NCBI GenBank assembly: GCA_963707965.1
Contig: CAVPRR010000007.1
Span: 868,001-932,000 of the forward strand
DNA length: 64,000 nt
Direction: 5' to 3'
Source: VRUE01 sp963707965
Lineage (GTDB): Bacteria > Actinomycetota > Thermoleophilia > Solirubrobacterales > 70-9
The translations under genes and the position numbers were made by a program. Positions within the stretch are counted from its first letter, which is position 1. Every line of letters begins with the position of its first letter. Below the pieces are notes generated by a model that had not been told where the DNA came from, ran no database searches, and saw only the letters and a program-made list of their open reading frames with translations. Below are positions 26,541-33,870 of this stretch, in pieces.

Positions 26541-27422
26541 TCAGCCACTGCTCCGGCCGATTCTCCGCGCCAGCGCAAGGGCCTCGTCGAGCTCCTCGAA
26601 GCGGATCTCGAGGGCGATCTCTTTGCCCCTTGGCCGAATCCTCACCTCGTGGCCGAGGGCCGACTCGAGCTGGTCCGCGGCGTCCCGCATGGCGGCGACC
26701 TGCTCGGGGTTCTCATCCTGCCGAGACTTCCTCCCCTGTTTTGGCTGGCCAGCCAGCTTAACCCTGTTCTCGGTCTCCCGAACCGACCAACCGCCGCGAG
26801 CCGCGTCCCGCGCGAGGCGGCGGCGCACGTCGTTGCCCTCGGCGGCGAGCAGCGCCTTGCCGTGGCCCTCGCTCAGCTCGCCCGACTCGAGCAGCGCAAG
26901 GGCCTCGTCGGGAAGATCGAGGATGCGGATCAGGTTCGAGACGGCGGGACGGCTGCGACCGATCCGCCGCGCCAGCTCCTCTTTCGAGAGGCCGAGATCC
27001 TCGACCAGCGCCGCACAGGCCCTCGCCTCGTCGACCGGGTTGAGGTCCTCGCGGACCACGTTCTCGATCAGCGCCAGCTGCAGGCGCTCAGCCTGCTCGG
27101 AGTCGCGGACGATCGCGGGGACCCTCTCGAGACCAGCCTGCTGAGCCGCGCGCCAGCGCCGCTCTCCGGCGATCAGCTCATAGCTGCCGTCGTGCAGGGG
27201 GCGAACCAGCAGCGGCTGTACGACACCGCTTGCCGCGATCGAGGAGGCAAGCCCTGCCAGAGCGTCAGCGTCGAACCGGGTGCGCGGCTGCTTCGGGTTG
27301 GGCTTGATCAGCTCCACCGGCAGCTGCCGCAGCTCGCCGGCGTCCTCGGCGGCACTCTCGGGAAGAATCGCGGCGAGGCCGCGCCCGATCCCACGCTTCG
27401 TTCCGCCGGCGGCCTGGCTCAT
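26541..27422 (-). CDS. parB: Chromosome partitioning protein ParB
   Basis: ParB binds parS sites, spreads as a CTP-dependent clamp and works with ParA in origin segregation. The 293 residues contain the ParB/Srx block (LPVELIKPNPKQPRTRFD; LVRPLHDGSYELIAGERRWRAAQQAG), where GERRW is the CTP-binding arginine motif. Then comes the HTH (SKEELARRIGRSRPAVSNLIRIL) and a C-terminal dimerisation region. Its ATG overlaps the parA stop. A parS-like sequence is at 30632-30645. Confidence 0.96.
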   Translation of the reverse strand: MSQAAGGTKRGIGRGLAAILPESAAEDAGELRQLPVELIKPNPKQPRTRFDADALAGLASSIAASGVVQPLLVRPLHDGSYELIAGERRWRAAQQAGLERVPAIVRDSEQAERLQLALIENVVREDLNPVDEARACAALVEDLGLSKEELARRIGRSRPAVSNLIRILDLPDEALALLESGELSEGHGKALLAAEGNDVRRRLARDAARGGWSVRETENRVKLAGQPKQGRKSRQDENPEQVAAMRDAADQLESALGHEVRIRPRGKEIALEIRFEELDEALALARRIGRSSG

Positions 27423-28207
27423 GGGGCACCTGGCTCCTGGCGCTGGCCCGGCTCGCGGGTTGAAAGCTCCTCGGCGAGGGCGCGGTAGGCATCGGACCCG
27501 CGCGACGCCGGGGCGTGCTCGGTGACCGGCAGGCCGTAGCTCGGCGCCTCGGCGACTCTGATGCTGCGGGGTATGACCGTCTCGAAGACCATCTCGGAAA
27601 AGTGTTCGCGCAACTCCCGCTCCACGTCCCGCGCGAGGCGTGTGCGCTCATCGTGCATGGTGATCAACAGCCCCGACACATTCAGCGAGGGGTTCATCTC
27701 GCGACGGATCATCCCCAGGGTGTCAAGGAACTGAACCAGCCCCTCGAGCGCCAGGTACTCGGCCTGCACCGGCACGATCACCCGGTCGGCGGCCACCAGA
27801 GCGTTGACGCTCACCGGCCCCAGCGAGGGCGGACAGTCGAGCATCGTGAACGCGAAGCGCTCGCGCACGGGGCCGAGTCGCTCGCGCAGCCGCGTCTCAG
27901 AGCCCTCGAGGCGCGGCAGCTCCACCGCGGCGCCGGCGAGATCCCGGCTGGCCGGGACCAGCCAGAGGTTGTCGGGCCCCGCCGGCCGGGCGGCCTCGGC
28001 CACGGAGACGTCCCCCGTGAGGCAGTCATAGGACGACGGGTGCAGGTTCCGATCGTGGCCGAACGCAACTGTTGCGTTGCACTGGGGATCGAGGTCGACG
28101 AGAAGCGTCTGGGAGCCGCGCTTTGCCACGCAGGCAGCCAGGTTGACCGCCGTGGTCGTCTTCCCCACCCCGCCCTTCTGGTTCGCGACCGCGTAGACCA
28201 AGCCCAT
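27419..28207 (-). CDS. parA: Chromosome partitioning ATPase ParA/Soj
   Basis: This is a deviant Walker A ATPase that moves ParB-parS complexes. The motif KGGVGKTTTAVNLA is at residues 11-24, the Walker A' is LLVDLDPQCN, and the switch/Walker B region is FTMLDCPPSLG. It has 262 residues and no N-terminal DNA-binding extension, as in chromosomal Soj. It is coupled to parB by a 4-base overlap and separated from rsmG by a gap holding a shared hairpin element. Confidence 0.96.
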   Translation of the reverse strand: MGLVYAVANQKGGVGKTTTAVNLAACVAKRGSQTLLVDLDPQCNATVAFGHDRNLHPSSYDCLTGDVSVAEAARPAGPDNLWLVPASRDLAGAAVELPRLEGSETRLRERLGPVRERFAFTMLDCPPSLGPVSVNALVAADRVIVPVQAEYLALEGLVQFLDTLGMIRREMNPSLNVSGLLITMHDERTRLARDVERELREHFSEMVFETVIPRSIRVAEAPSYGLPVTEHAPASRGSDAYRALAEELSTREPGQRQEPGAP

Positions 28208-28261
28208 CAGCCGGAGAGACTACGTCGCCCAGAGTCAGGGGAGGGAGGTCGAGCCGGCGGG

Positions 28262-28302
28262 CCGGCAACGGGCGGATACTCAAAGCAGCCCGAAGCGCTG
28301 CT
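28262..28302. repeat. Hairpin element in the parA-rsmG gap, shared with the jag-yidC gap
   Basis: Bases 28262-28295 (starting CCGGCAACGGGCGGATACTC) are identical to 29546-29579 over 34 bases. Here the tip reads AGCAGCCCGAAGCGCTGCT, an imperfect stem. The flanks (GGCCGG, CCGGCC) can also pair. It lies between the end of rsmG and the start of parA and could act as an RNA processing or partial termination element. Confidence 0.8.
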
Positions 28303-28330
28303 GGCCCTGGGGCGGATCACCGGCCCCACC

Positions 28331-29014
28331 TCACCCACGCGGGCGCTTCTTCGCCACGCCCGGGCGGCGAGGGAGGTCGGGGGGCGTAGGACCGCTCTTG
28401 CGGACCACGTGCAGGTGACGGTGCCTGCTGCCGGCGCGGTCTCCCACGTCCAGGACCCGGACCGGCTGCATCGCAAGCTGCTCGGCTGCTCGATCGAGCT
28501 GAGCCTCCTCCTCTGAATCGCGGCGGCCCTTCCAGGCAACCAGGACGCCGCCTTCGCGAAGGAGCGGGGAGGCCAGCTCCGCCAGGGTGGAGAGGCGGCC
28601 AACCGCGCGGGCGACCGTCGCATCGAAGGACTCGCGCTGCGGCCCGCTCGCGACCTCCTCGGAACGAGCATTGAGGACCTCGGCGTTGGCGATGCCGGCC
28701 GCGGCTATCGCGCGCCGGATGAACTCGCACTTGCGGCCCACGGACTCGACCAGATCGAGGTGTGAGTTGGGCAGCGCAACGGCGAGGGGCAGACCGGGAA
28801 ACCCAGCCCCAGAGCCAATATCTGCGATCTTCCCGGCGTCGCGGAGCTCCTCGACCGCCAACCCGGTCAGGCTGTCGGCCACGTGCACGCGCCAGGCGGC
28901 ACTCGGATCGGTGACCGAGCTGACGGAGGCGCGCTCGGCGCCCAGCAGGTCGAGCACCCTGCCCAACGCCTCGCGGGCCTCTGGCCCCAGCGAAGCGGCT
29001 GGGTCGCGGGTCAC
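28331..29014 (-). CDS. rsmG: 16S rRNA (guanine-N7) methyltransferase RsmG/GidB
   Basis: RsmG methylates G527 of 16S rRNA using SAM. Motifs: HVADSLTGL near residue 44, the SAM loop IADIGSGAGFPGLPLA near 62-77, LVESVGRKCEFI, and TVARAVGRLSTLAE. At 227 residues it has a basic C-terminal tail (PRRPGVAKKRPRG) that is longer than usual. The GTG start overlaps the jag stop (GTGA). Position between jag and parA is the conserved origin-proximal order. Confidence 0.95.
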   Translation of the reverse strand: MTRDPAASLGPEAREALGRVLDLLGAERASVSSVTDPSAAWRVHVADSLTGLAVEELRDAGKIADIGSGAGFPGLPLAVALPNSHLDLVESVGRKCEFIRRAIAAAGIANAEVLNARSEEVASGPQRESFDATVARAVGRLSTLAELASPLLREGGVLVAWKGRRDSEEEAQLDRAAEQLAMQPVRVLDVGDRAGSRHRHLHVVRKSGPTPPDLPRRPGVAKKRPRG

Positions 29015-29493
29015 TCCGAGACCAGCGGTGCGACCACAACGCTGCGGTGCGGCTCGTCGCCTTCGCTGTAGGTCTCAACCCCGGCGCGGTCTTTGAGGTG
29101 CTCGTGCACCACGCGCCGCTCCTGAGCCGTCATCTCGTCCATCTTCACCGCACCGCCATCGCTCAGGGACCGCTCCGCCGCCCGGTCGGCGCGGGCGGTG
29201 AGCACCTCCTGGCGGCGCTGGCGATACCCGGCCGCATCGAGGACGACCCGCTTTCGCTCCCTAACTCCCCGGAAGGCTGCCTGGTAGCAGAGCAGTTGCA
29301 GCGCGTCGATCGTCTGTCCCCGCTTGCCGATCAGCAGCCCGTAGTCGTCGTCGCCCTCCACCGTGACATCGATCCGCTCCTCGTCCTCCCGAACCTCAAC
29401 CTCACCGTCAAGGTCGAGCTCGTCGAGCACGCCTTCGACAAGCTCGCGCACCCGGTCCACCGGCTCGGTCGGCCAATCCTGAGGCTCGGTCAT
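29011..29493 (-). CDS. jag: KH/R3H RNA-binding protein Jag (KhpB)
   Basis: The 160 residues contain a KH-like domain (GLLIGKRGQTIDALQLL near 73-89) and a C-terminal R3H domain with the motif RRVVHEHLKDRAGVETYSEG. The N-terminal region is acidic. Jag/KhpB binds RNA and is linked to cell division and envelope control in Gram-positives, and it is normally encoded next to yidC, as here. It overlaps rsmG by 4 bases. Confidence 0.92.
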   Translation of the reverse strand: MTEPQDWPTEPVDRVRELVEGVLDELDLDGEVEVREDEERIDVTVEGDDDYGLLIGKRGQTIDALQLLCYQAAFRGVRERKRVVLDAAGYRQRRQEVLTARADRAAERSLSDGGAVKMDEMTAQERRVVHEHLKDRAGVETYSEGDEPHRSVVVAPLVSE

Positions 29494-29526
29494 GCCCCCA
29501 CCTTATTCCAGCTCAAGCTGCAGGTG

Positions 29527-29618
29527 AGGCCCGAGGCTGGGTGGCCCGGCAACGGGCGGATACTCAAAGCAGCCCGAAGGGCTGCTTGTCCGGGGGCGGG
29601 CCACCCAGCCTCGGGCCT
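29527..29618. terminator. Long nested inverted repeat between yidC and jag
   Basis: The arms 29527-29548 and 29597-29618 (beginning AGGCCCGAGGCTGGGTGGCC) are perfectly complementary over 22 bp, and the tip carries a second perfect 9-bp stem, AAGCAGCCC-GAA-GGGCTGCTT. The right arm covers the yidC stop codon. There is no U-tract, so it is not a classical intrinsic terminator. It may protect, process or attenuate the yidC transcript before jag, or form a cruciform. Confidence 0.75.
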
Positions 29619-30369
29619 ACCGTCGCTTCTTCTTCTTGCGCGGTGGAGGCGGCGGCGGTTTGGCAGCGCGCGCCTCCTCGGGCGTCGGCACGTGGGGAGC
29701 GGGGATCAGCCGCTGGATCGTGTACTGCTGGCCGATCGTCCAGACGTTGGTCGTGATCCAGTAGAGGACGAGCCCGGCCGGAAAGTTGATCACGAAGGGA
29801 ACGAAGATGAAGGGCAGGACGAACATCATCATGCGCTGGCTTTTGTCGGCCGTCACAGCCATCACGAGGCCGGAAACGAGCTGCGTGCCGATGTAGAGGA
29901 CCAGCAGGGCGATCAGTTCGCCACTGGTCGCCTTCGCGGTGAGGTCGTGGATGAAGAGGAAGGACGCTTCGCTGCCGCAATGCCCTGCCTCACAGCCGAT
30001 GTCGGCGGGGAGCTCATTTTTGAGCACGTAAAAAAGCGTGATGAAGACCGGGATCTGGGCGAGGAGCGGGACGCAGGAGGCAAACGGGTTGACTTTGTTC
30101 TCTTTGTAGAAGCGCATCATCTCCTGCTGCATGCGCTGTTTGTCGTTCTTGTATTTGGCCTGTATCTCTTTCAGCTGTGGCTGCAGCGCCTGCAGCGCCC
30201 GCATCCCCTTCAGCTGTTTGTAGGTGAGCGGGATGAGCAGGGCGCGGGTCACCACGGTGAGGGCGATGATCGACATGCCCCAGCTGAGGCCGGCGTTGTC
30301 GTGGAAGAACTGCAGAACGGCGTTGCCGACGTCGATCAGCGGCTGCAGGATGCTCGCAGCGGGGATCAC
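29617..30369 (-). CDS. yidC: Membrane protein insertase YidC/OxaI
   Basis: YidC inserts and folds membrane proteins, alone or with Sec. The 250-residue protein is the short Gram-positive type. It starts with a membrane helix (NAVLQFFHDNAGLSWGMSIIALTVVTR contains the conserved Arg), followed by the cytoplasmic hairpin (QLKGMRALQALQPQLKEIQ), three more helices, and a basic tail (KPPPPPPRKKKKRR) that can contact ribosomes. No lipobox is seen. The GTG start overlaps the yidD stop. Confidence 0.95.
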   Translation of the reverse strand: MIPAASILQPLIDVGNAVLQFFHDNAGLSWGMSIIALTVVTRALLIPLTYKQLKGMRALQALQPQLKEIQAKYKNDKQRMQQEMMRFYKENKVNPFASCVPLLAQIPVFITLFYVLKNELPADIGCEAGHCGSEASFLFIHDLTAKATSGELIALLVLYIGTQLVSGLVMAVTADKSQRMMMFVLPFIFVPFVINFPAGLVLYWITTNVWTIGQQYTIQRLIPAPHVPTPEEARAAKPPPPPPRKKKKRR

Positions 30370-30638
30370 GTCCTCGCCTCGCCGTGGTAGTCGGCCGGGT
30401 CGACCGGTCCGACCCGCAGGGTGAAGCGGCTAGGGACCGGGTCGAAGCCGCCGTGGCTGAAGGGATTGCAGCGCAGCAGCCGCCAGCAGGCGAGGAGGAG
30501 GCCCCGCAAGGCGCCAAAGCGCTGGATCGCCTCCGTCGCGTAGGACGAACAGGTCGGCTCGTACTTACAGCGGCGTGGCCGCAGCGGCGAAAGCCAGCGC
30601 CGGTAGGCGCCTATCGCGGCCAGCAGAAGCCGTTTCAC
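30366..30638 (-). CDS. yidD: Membrane protein insertion efficiency factor YidD
   Basis: The 90-residue protein has the YidD core: AIGAYRRWLSPLRPRRCKYEPTCSSYATEAIQRFG, then LLACWRLLRCNPFSHGGFDPVP. The conserved Cys pair and the NPFSHGGFDPVP motif are intact. It is a small membrane-associated helper of YidC. Its GTG start codon lies inside the parS-like palindrome and overlaps the rnpA stop (GTGA). Confidence 0.95.
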   Translation of the reverse strand: MKRLLLAAIGAYRRWLSPLRPRRCKYEPTCSSYATEAIQRFGALRGLLLACWRLLRCNPFSHGGFDPVPSRFTLRVGPVDPADYHGEART

Positions 30639-30645
30639 GTGGAAC
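30632..30645. promoter_or_regulatory. parS-like ParB binding site
   Basis: GTTTCACGTGGAAC is a near-palindrome that differs from the bacterial parS core (GTTTCACGTGAAAC) at one position. It spans the end of rnpA and the start codon of yidD, about 3.2 kb from parB and about 2 kb from the putative oriC. Chromosomal parS sites usually lie near oriC, which fits. I saw no second copy in the window by eye. Confidence 0.8.
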
Positions 30646-31006
30646 GCTCCTCGGCTGCCCCAGTCTGTGCCAGCGCCTCTTCGATGCTCGCGCGCACGCC
30701 TGCGGCGCCATCGCGCTCCACCAGGCCGGCGATCTCCGGGCGGGCCACAAGGACGAAGTCACATCCGGGTCGAAGGCCCTCGGCCAACTCCCAGAAGGCG
30801 TCGCGCAGCGCGCGCTTGACACGATTGCGCTCAACCGCGCCACCCACCTTGCGACTCACGGAGACACCCAGCCTCACGTTTCCGTCATCCTCGCCGGCAC
30901 GTGGGAAGCTGTAGAGAACGAGGTGGCGGGTGGCATGGGATGAGCCATCGCGATAGACGCGGTCGAACTCACCGCTTCGCGAAAGGCGCCGTCGCTTCGC
31001 CGCCAT
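30635..31006 (-). CDS. rnpA: Ribonuclease P protein component
   Basis: RnpA is the protein subunit that helps RNase P RNA cut tRNA precursors. The 123 residues contain the RLSRSGEFDRVYRDG start, the RLGVSVSRKVGGAVERNRVKRALRDAF block with the basic RNR motif, and DFVLVARPEIA. I start at the ATG ending at 31006, just after an AGAGG sequence; a TTG directly upstream is an alternative. It follows rpmH by 7 bases and overlaps yidD. Confidence 0.95.
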   Translation of the reverse strand: MAAKRRRLSRSGEFDRVYRDGSSHATRHLVLYSFPRAGEDDGNVRLGVSVSRKVGGAVERNRVKRALRDAFWELAEGLRPGCDFVLVARPEIAGLVERDGAAGVRASIEEALAQTGAAEERST

Positions 31007-31013
31007 CAAGCCT

Positions 31014-31148
31014 CTAGGGAGTGAGACGCTTCCGGCCTTTGCGCCGGCGTCGCTTGAGGATCGCCCGTCCCCCGCGGGTCCGCATTCGCGCCCGGAAGCC
31101 GTGAGTCTTGGCCCGCTTTCGCTTCTTCGGCTGGTAGGTCCGCTTCAT
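31014..31148 (-). CDS. rpmH: 50S ribosomal protein L34
   Basis: The 44-residue protein reads MKRTYQPKKRKRAKTHGF, then RARMRTRGGRAILKRRR and ends RKRLTP, with the family's strongly basic composition. It is the first gene of the leftward arm of the origin region. On its coding strand a TATACT hexamer lies about 14 bases before the ATG and may be the -10 element; a matching -35 is not clear. Confidence 0.97.
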   Translation of the reverse strand: MKRTYQPKKRKRAKTHGFRARMRTRGGRAILKRRRRKGRKRLTP

Positions 31149-31297
31149 TGAGCGTCGCAGTATACGGCCGCGCAGACGGCTCCGAGAACAGCGGCGCTGC
31201 CTCTGCCGGGGCCGTGCGGAGCGGCGCTGAATTCTTTCTTCGGGATTTGCGAACCCCTCGAACCTCAGCGGGCAGGGCGCCGCTATGGTCGCCCACG

Positions 31298-32620
31298 GTG
31301 CAAGGCGATGTCCAGCGACAGAATCTTCAAACCCTCTGGCAGGACATCGAGCAACGGCTGCGCGCCTCTGTCCCCGACTCCACCTTCAAGCTCTGGCTCG
31401 AGCCGCTGGGCCCTGTCGGCGCCCGGGGCAAGACGCTCTACCTCTCGGCTCCCAGTGGCATCCGGGCCTGGGTGGAGCGACGCTATTCCTCGCTGATCCG
31501 CGAGGCGCTTGCCACGGCCGCAACGCCGCTCACCGAGATCAGCTTCGGCGCCGATGACTCGGCCGGGGACGAGGAGACCAGTGCCATCGAGCTCAATCCC
31601 AACTACACCTTCGAGCGATTCGTCATCGGTGAGGGAAACCGTGTCCCGCACGCCGCCGCGCTGGCGGTCGCGGAGGCGCCATCGGAGGCCTACAACCCCC
31701 TCTTCCTCCACGGCTCGCCCGGGCTTGGCAAGACACATCTTCTCGGTGCGATCGCCAACTACCTGCGCGTCAACGCGCCCGAGTTGAGCGTCCGCTACAC
31801 AACCGCAGAGTGCTTCACCAACGAGTTCGTGACCGCACTGCGGGCAAGCGGCGCCGAGGGGTTCAAGAGCCGCTACCGCGACCTCGACGTGCTGCTCGTC
31901 GATGACGTCCAGTTCCTGGAAGGCAAGCACCACACCGAGGAGGAGTTCTTCCACACCTTCAACGCTCTATACGAGGGCGGCAGCCAGCTGGTCCTCTCCG
32001 CAGACCGGATCCCCAGCGAGCTGTCGACTCTCGCCGCTCGCCTGCGCGACCGCTTCGAGTGGGGACTGACGATCCCGGTTGACCCACCCGACCTGGCAAC
32101 CCGCCTCACCGTCCTGCGGCACCTCACCCGCGAGGCCGGGGTCGAAGCTGCCGACCACGACGCGCTCTCCGAGCTGGCCCGGCGCATCGACGCAAACGTG
32201 CGCCGTCTCCACGGAGCGTTGACGAAGGTGCTTGCCCATACCTCCCTCACGGCCGAGCCGCTCAGCTCGGAGCTGATCGCCAGGCTGATCCCCCACAGCT
32301 CGGCGCAGACCACGCCGGCCACCGCGCCGGAGATCCAGCAGCAGGTCGCGGCCGCCTTCGGGATCTCCCGCGACGAGCTCATCAGCCCCTCCCGCGCCGC
32401 CACCCCGCTCCGCGCCCGGCAGATCGCAATCCTCCTCACGCGAGAGCTGACCGACCTCTCCCTACCCCAGATCGGCCGTCTCTTCGGCAACCGCGACCAC
32501 TCCACCATCCTCAACGCGCTGCGCCGCGCCGAAGCAAGCGTCGCCGCCGACCCAGACCTCTCCGCCCGGGTTGACGCTATGCGATCGACAATCCACAGCC
32601 AGCCTGCTGCACTGGCCTGA
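31298..32620 (+). CDS. dnaA: Chromosomal replication initiator DnaA
   Basis: DnaA binds DnaA boxes and opens oriC. From the GTG at 31298 the protein is 440 residues. Domain I is LWQDIEQRLRASVPDSTFKLWLEPL. The AAA+ domain has Walker A GSPGLGKTH and Walker B VLLVDDVQFLEG. Domain IV has the DnaA signature FGNRDHSTILNALRRAE. The linker between domains I and III is short. The frame is open back to 31148, but that would run up to the divergent rpmH start, so GTG 31298 is preferred; it also begins where family similarity begins. Confidence 0.95.
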   Translation: MQGDVQRQNLQTLWQDIEQRLRASVPDSTFKLWLEPLGPVGARGKTLYLSAPSGIRAWVERRYSSLIREALATAATPLTEISFGADDSAGDEETSAIELNPNYTFERFVIGEGNRVPHAAALAVAEAPSEAYNPLFLHGSPGLGKTHLLGAIANYLRVNAPELSVRYTTAECFTNEFVTALRASGAEGFKSRYRDLDVLLVDDVQFLEGKHHTEEEFFHTFNALYEGGSQLVLSADRIPSELSTLAARLRDRFEWGLTIPVDPPDLATRLTVLRHLTREAGVEAADHDALSELARRIDANVRRLHGALTKVLAHTSLTAEPLSSELIARLIPHSSAQTTPATAPEIQQQVAAAFGISRDELISPSRAATPLRARQIAILLTRELTDLSLPQIGRLFGNRDHSTILNALRRAEASVAADPDLSARVDAMRSTIHSQPAALA

Positions 32621-32756
32621 CGGCCGACGTCACTGCAAGAATCCATCCTCTTCCACACCTTCTTCCACAGCCCAGAAACCCCATAGGCACGCCAAATCCA
32701 CCCATCGTCCAGACGTTTCCACAAGCACTAAATCCACTCAAGAGAAAGTTCATCAC
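32591..32756. other. Probable replication origin (oriC) with DnaA-box-like sites
   Basis: The dnaA-dnaN gap (32621-32756) is AT-richer than its surroundings and holds TTCCACA-type motifs at 32651-32658 (TTCCACAC), 32663-32670 (TTCCACAG) and 32716-32724 (TTTCCACAA). Related ATCCACAG (32591-32598, end of dnaA) and AATCCACTC (about 32731) also occur. All are in the same orientation and resemble TTATCCACA. The region is short, so further boxes may lie outside it. Confidence 0.7.
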
Positions 32757-33863
32757 TTGAAGCTGATTACTCAACGAGACGAGCTCGTCTCGAAGCTATC
32801 GGTTGTCTCTCGCGCCGTGGCAACCCGGGCGGCCACCCAGGCCCTGTCGGGCGTCCTCCTCGGTGCGTCTGAGAACGGCGTCCTGCTCTCGGCGAGCGAT
32901 GGAGATCTGGGGCTGCGGATGGAGTTGGATGCAGAGGTGGATGGAACTGGCACGATCCTGTTGCCGGGCCGCCTGATTGCGGAGCTCTCGCGTTCGCTCG
33001 GCGAGGCCAAGGTTGAGATCGAGTCGCGCGAGGCGGAGCGCGACGTGGAGATTCGCAGCGGGGACTCGAACTTTCACCTACGGATCCTGCCGGCCGAGGA
33101 CTTCCCGAAGCTTCCGGGCGAGAGCGAGCAGCCGCTGAAGCTTCCGGCCGCGGCGCTGAACGAGACGATGAACCTCGTCGTTCGGGCTGCTTCGCGGGAC
33201 GACATGCGACCCGTGCTGACCGGGGTTCTGGTAAGCGCCGCCGGGCGGGAGATGACGATGGTGGCAACCGATTCCTACCGCCTTGCCGTGAAGCGGACGG
33301 AGCTGGAGGCTGAGATCGGCGGTGAGATCGAGGCGAACATCCCGGCCCGCGCCCTGCGAGAGCTGAGCCGGATCCTCGCGGCCGAGGAGCTCGAGGACGT
33401 TTCGGTGAGCCTGCTGCCGAATCAGGCTGTGTTCCGGGCAGGGTCGGTCACCCTCAATACGAGGTTGATCGACGGTCAGTTCCCCAACTTTCGACAGCTG
33501 CTGCCGGAGTCCTTCGAGCACGACGTTCGCCTCAACCGGGACGAATTCCTCGAGGTGACCCGCCGGGTCAGCCAGCTCGCGCAGCGCAACGCGCCGCTGC
33601 GACTGTCGTTTGCCCCCGGCGAGCTGAAGGTCTCGGCCTCGACGCCGGACGTGGGCGATGCCGAGGAGACGATGCAGGTGGTGTTCGACGGGGAGCCGTT
33701 GGAGATCGGCTTCAACCCCGAGTTCCTTCGGGATGGCATCGAAAGCATCCCGGGCGAGGAGACGATGCTGCGCCTCATCTCACCGCTGCGCCCGGGTCTG
33801 CTGCAGCCGGTCGACAACGACGACTTTCGCTACCTGGTGATGCCAATCCGTCTCAACGTGTGA
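32757..33863 (+). CDS. dnaN: DNA polymerase III beta sliding clamp
   Basis: DnaN is the ring-shaped processivity clamp of the replicative polymerase. The TTG at 32757 gives 368 residues (LKLITQRDELVSKLSVVSRAV at the start, first residue Met), a normal length. Family features include the three-fold repeat of the clamp domain, DSYRLAVKRTEL, LIDGQFPNFRQLLP and the C-terminal YLVMPIRL. The frame is open upstream through oriC, but that part is not coding-like. Confidence 0.95.
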   Translation: MKLITQRDELVSKLSVVSRAVATRAATQALSGVLLGASENGVLLSASDGDLGLRMELDAEVDGTGTILLPGRLIAELSRSLGEAKVEIESREAERDVEIRSGDSNFHLRILPAEDFPKLPGESEQPLKLPAAALNETMNLVVRAASRDDMRPVLTGVLVSAAGREMTMVATDSYRLAVKRTELEAEIGGEIEANIPARALRELSRILAAEELEDVSVSLLPNQAVFRAGSVTLNTRLIDGQFPNFRQLLPESFEHDVRLNRDEFLEVTRRVSQLAQRNAPLRLSFAPGELKVSASTPDVGDAEETMQVVFDGEPLEIGFNPEFLRDGIESIPGEETMLRLISPLRPGLLQPVDNDDFRYLVMPIRLNV

Positions 33864-33870
33864 GACGGCG

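Noticed and set aside
29527..29618. Simple rho-independent terminator
   Set aside because: The stem is long and perfect but no T-tract follows on either strand, and the operon continues with jag.
32571..33863. A longer dnaN starting inside the end of dnaA
   Set aside because: The extra 62 residues are Ser/Thr/His/Pro-rich and cover oriC; the TTG at 32757 starts the conserved clamp.
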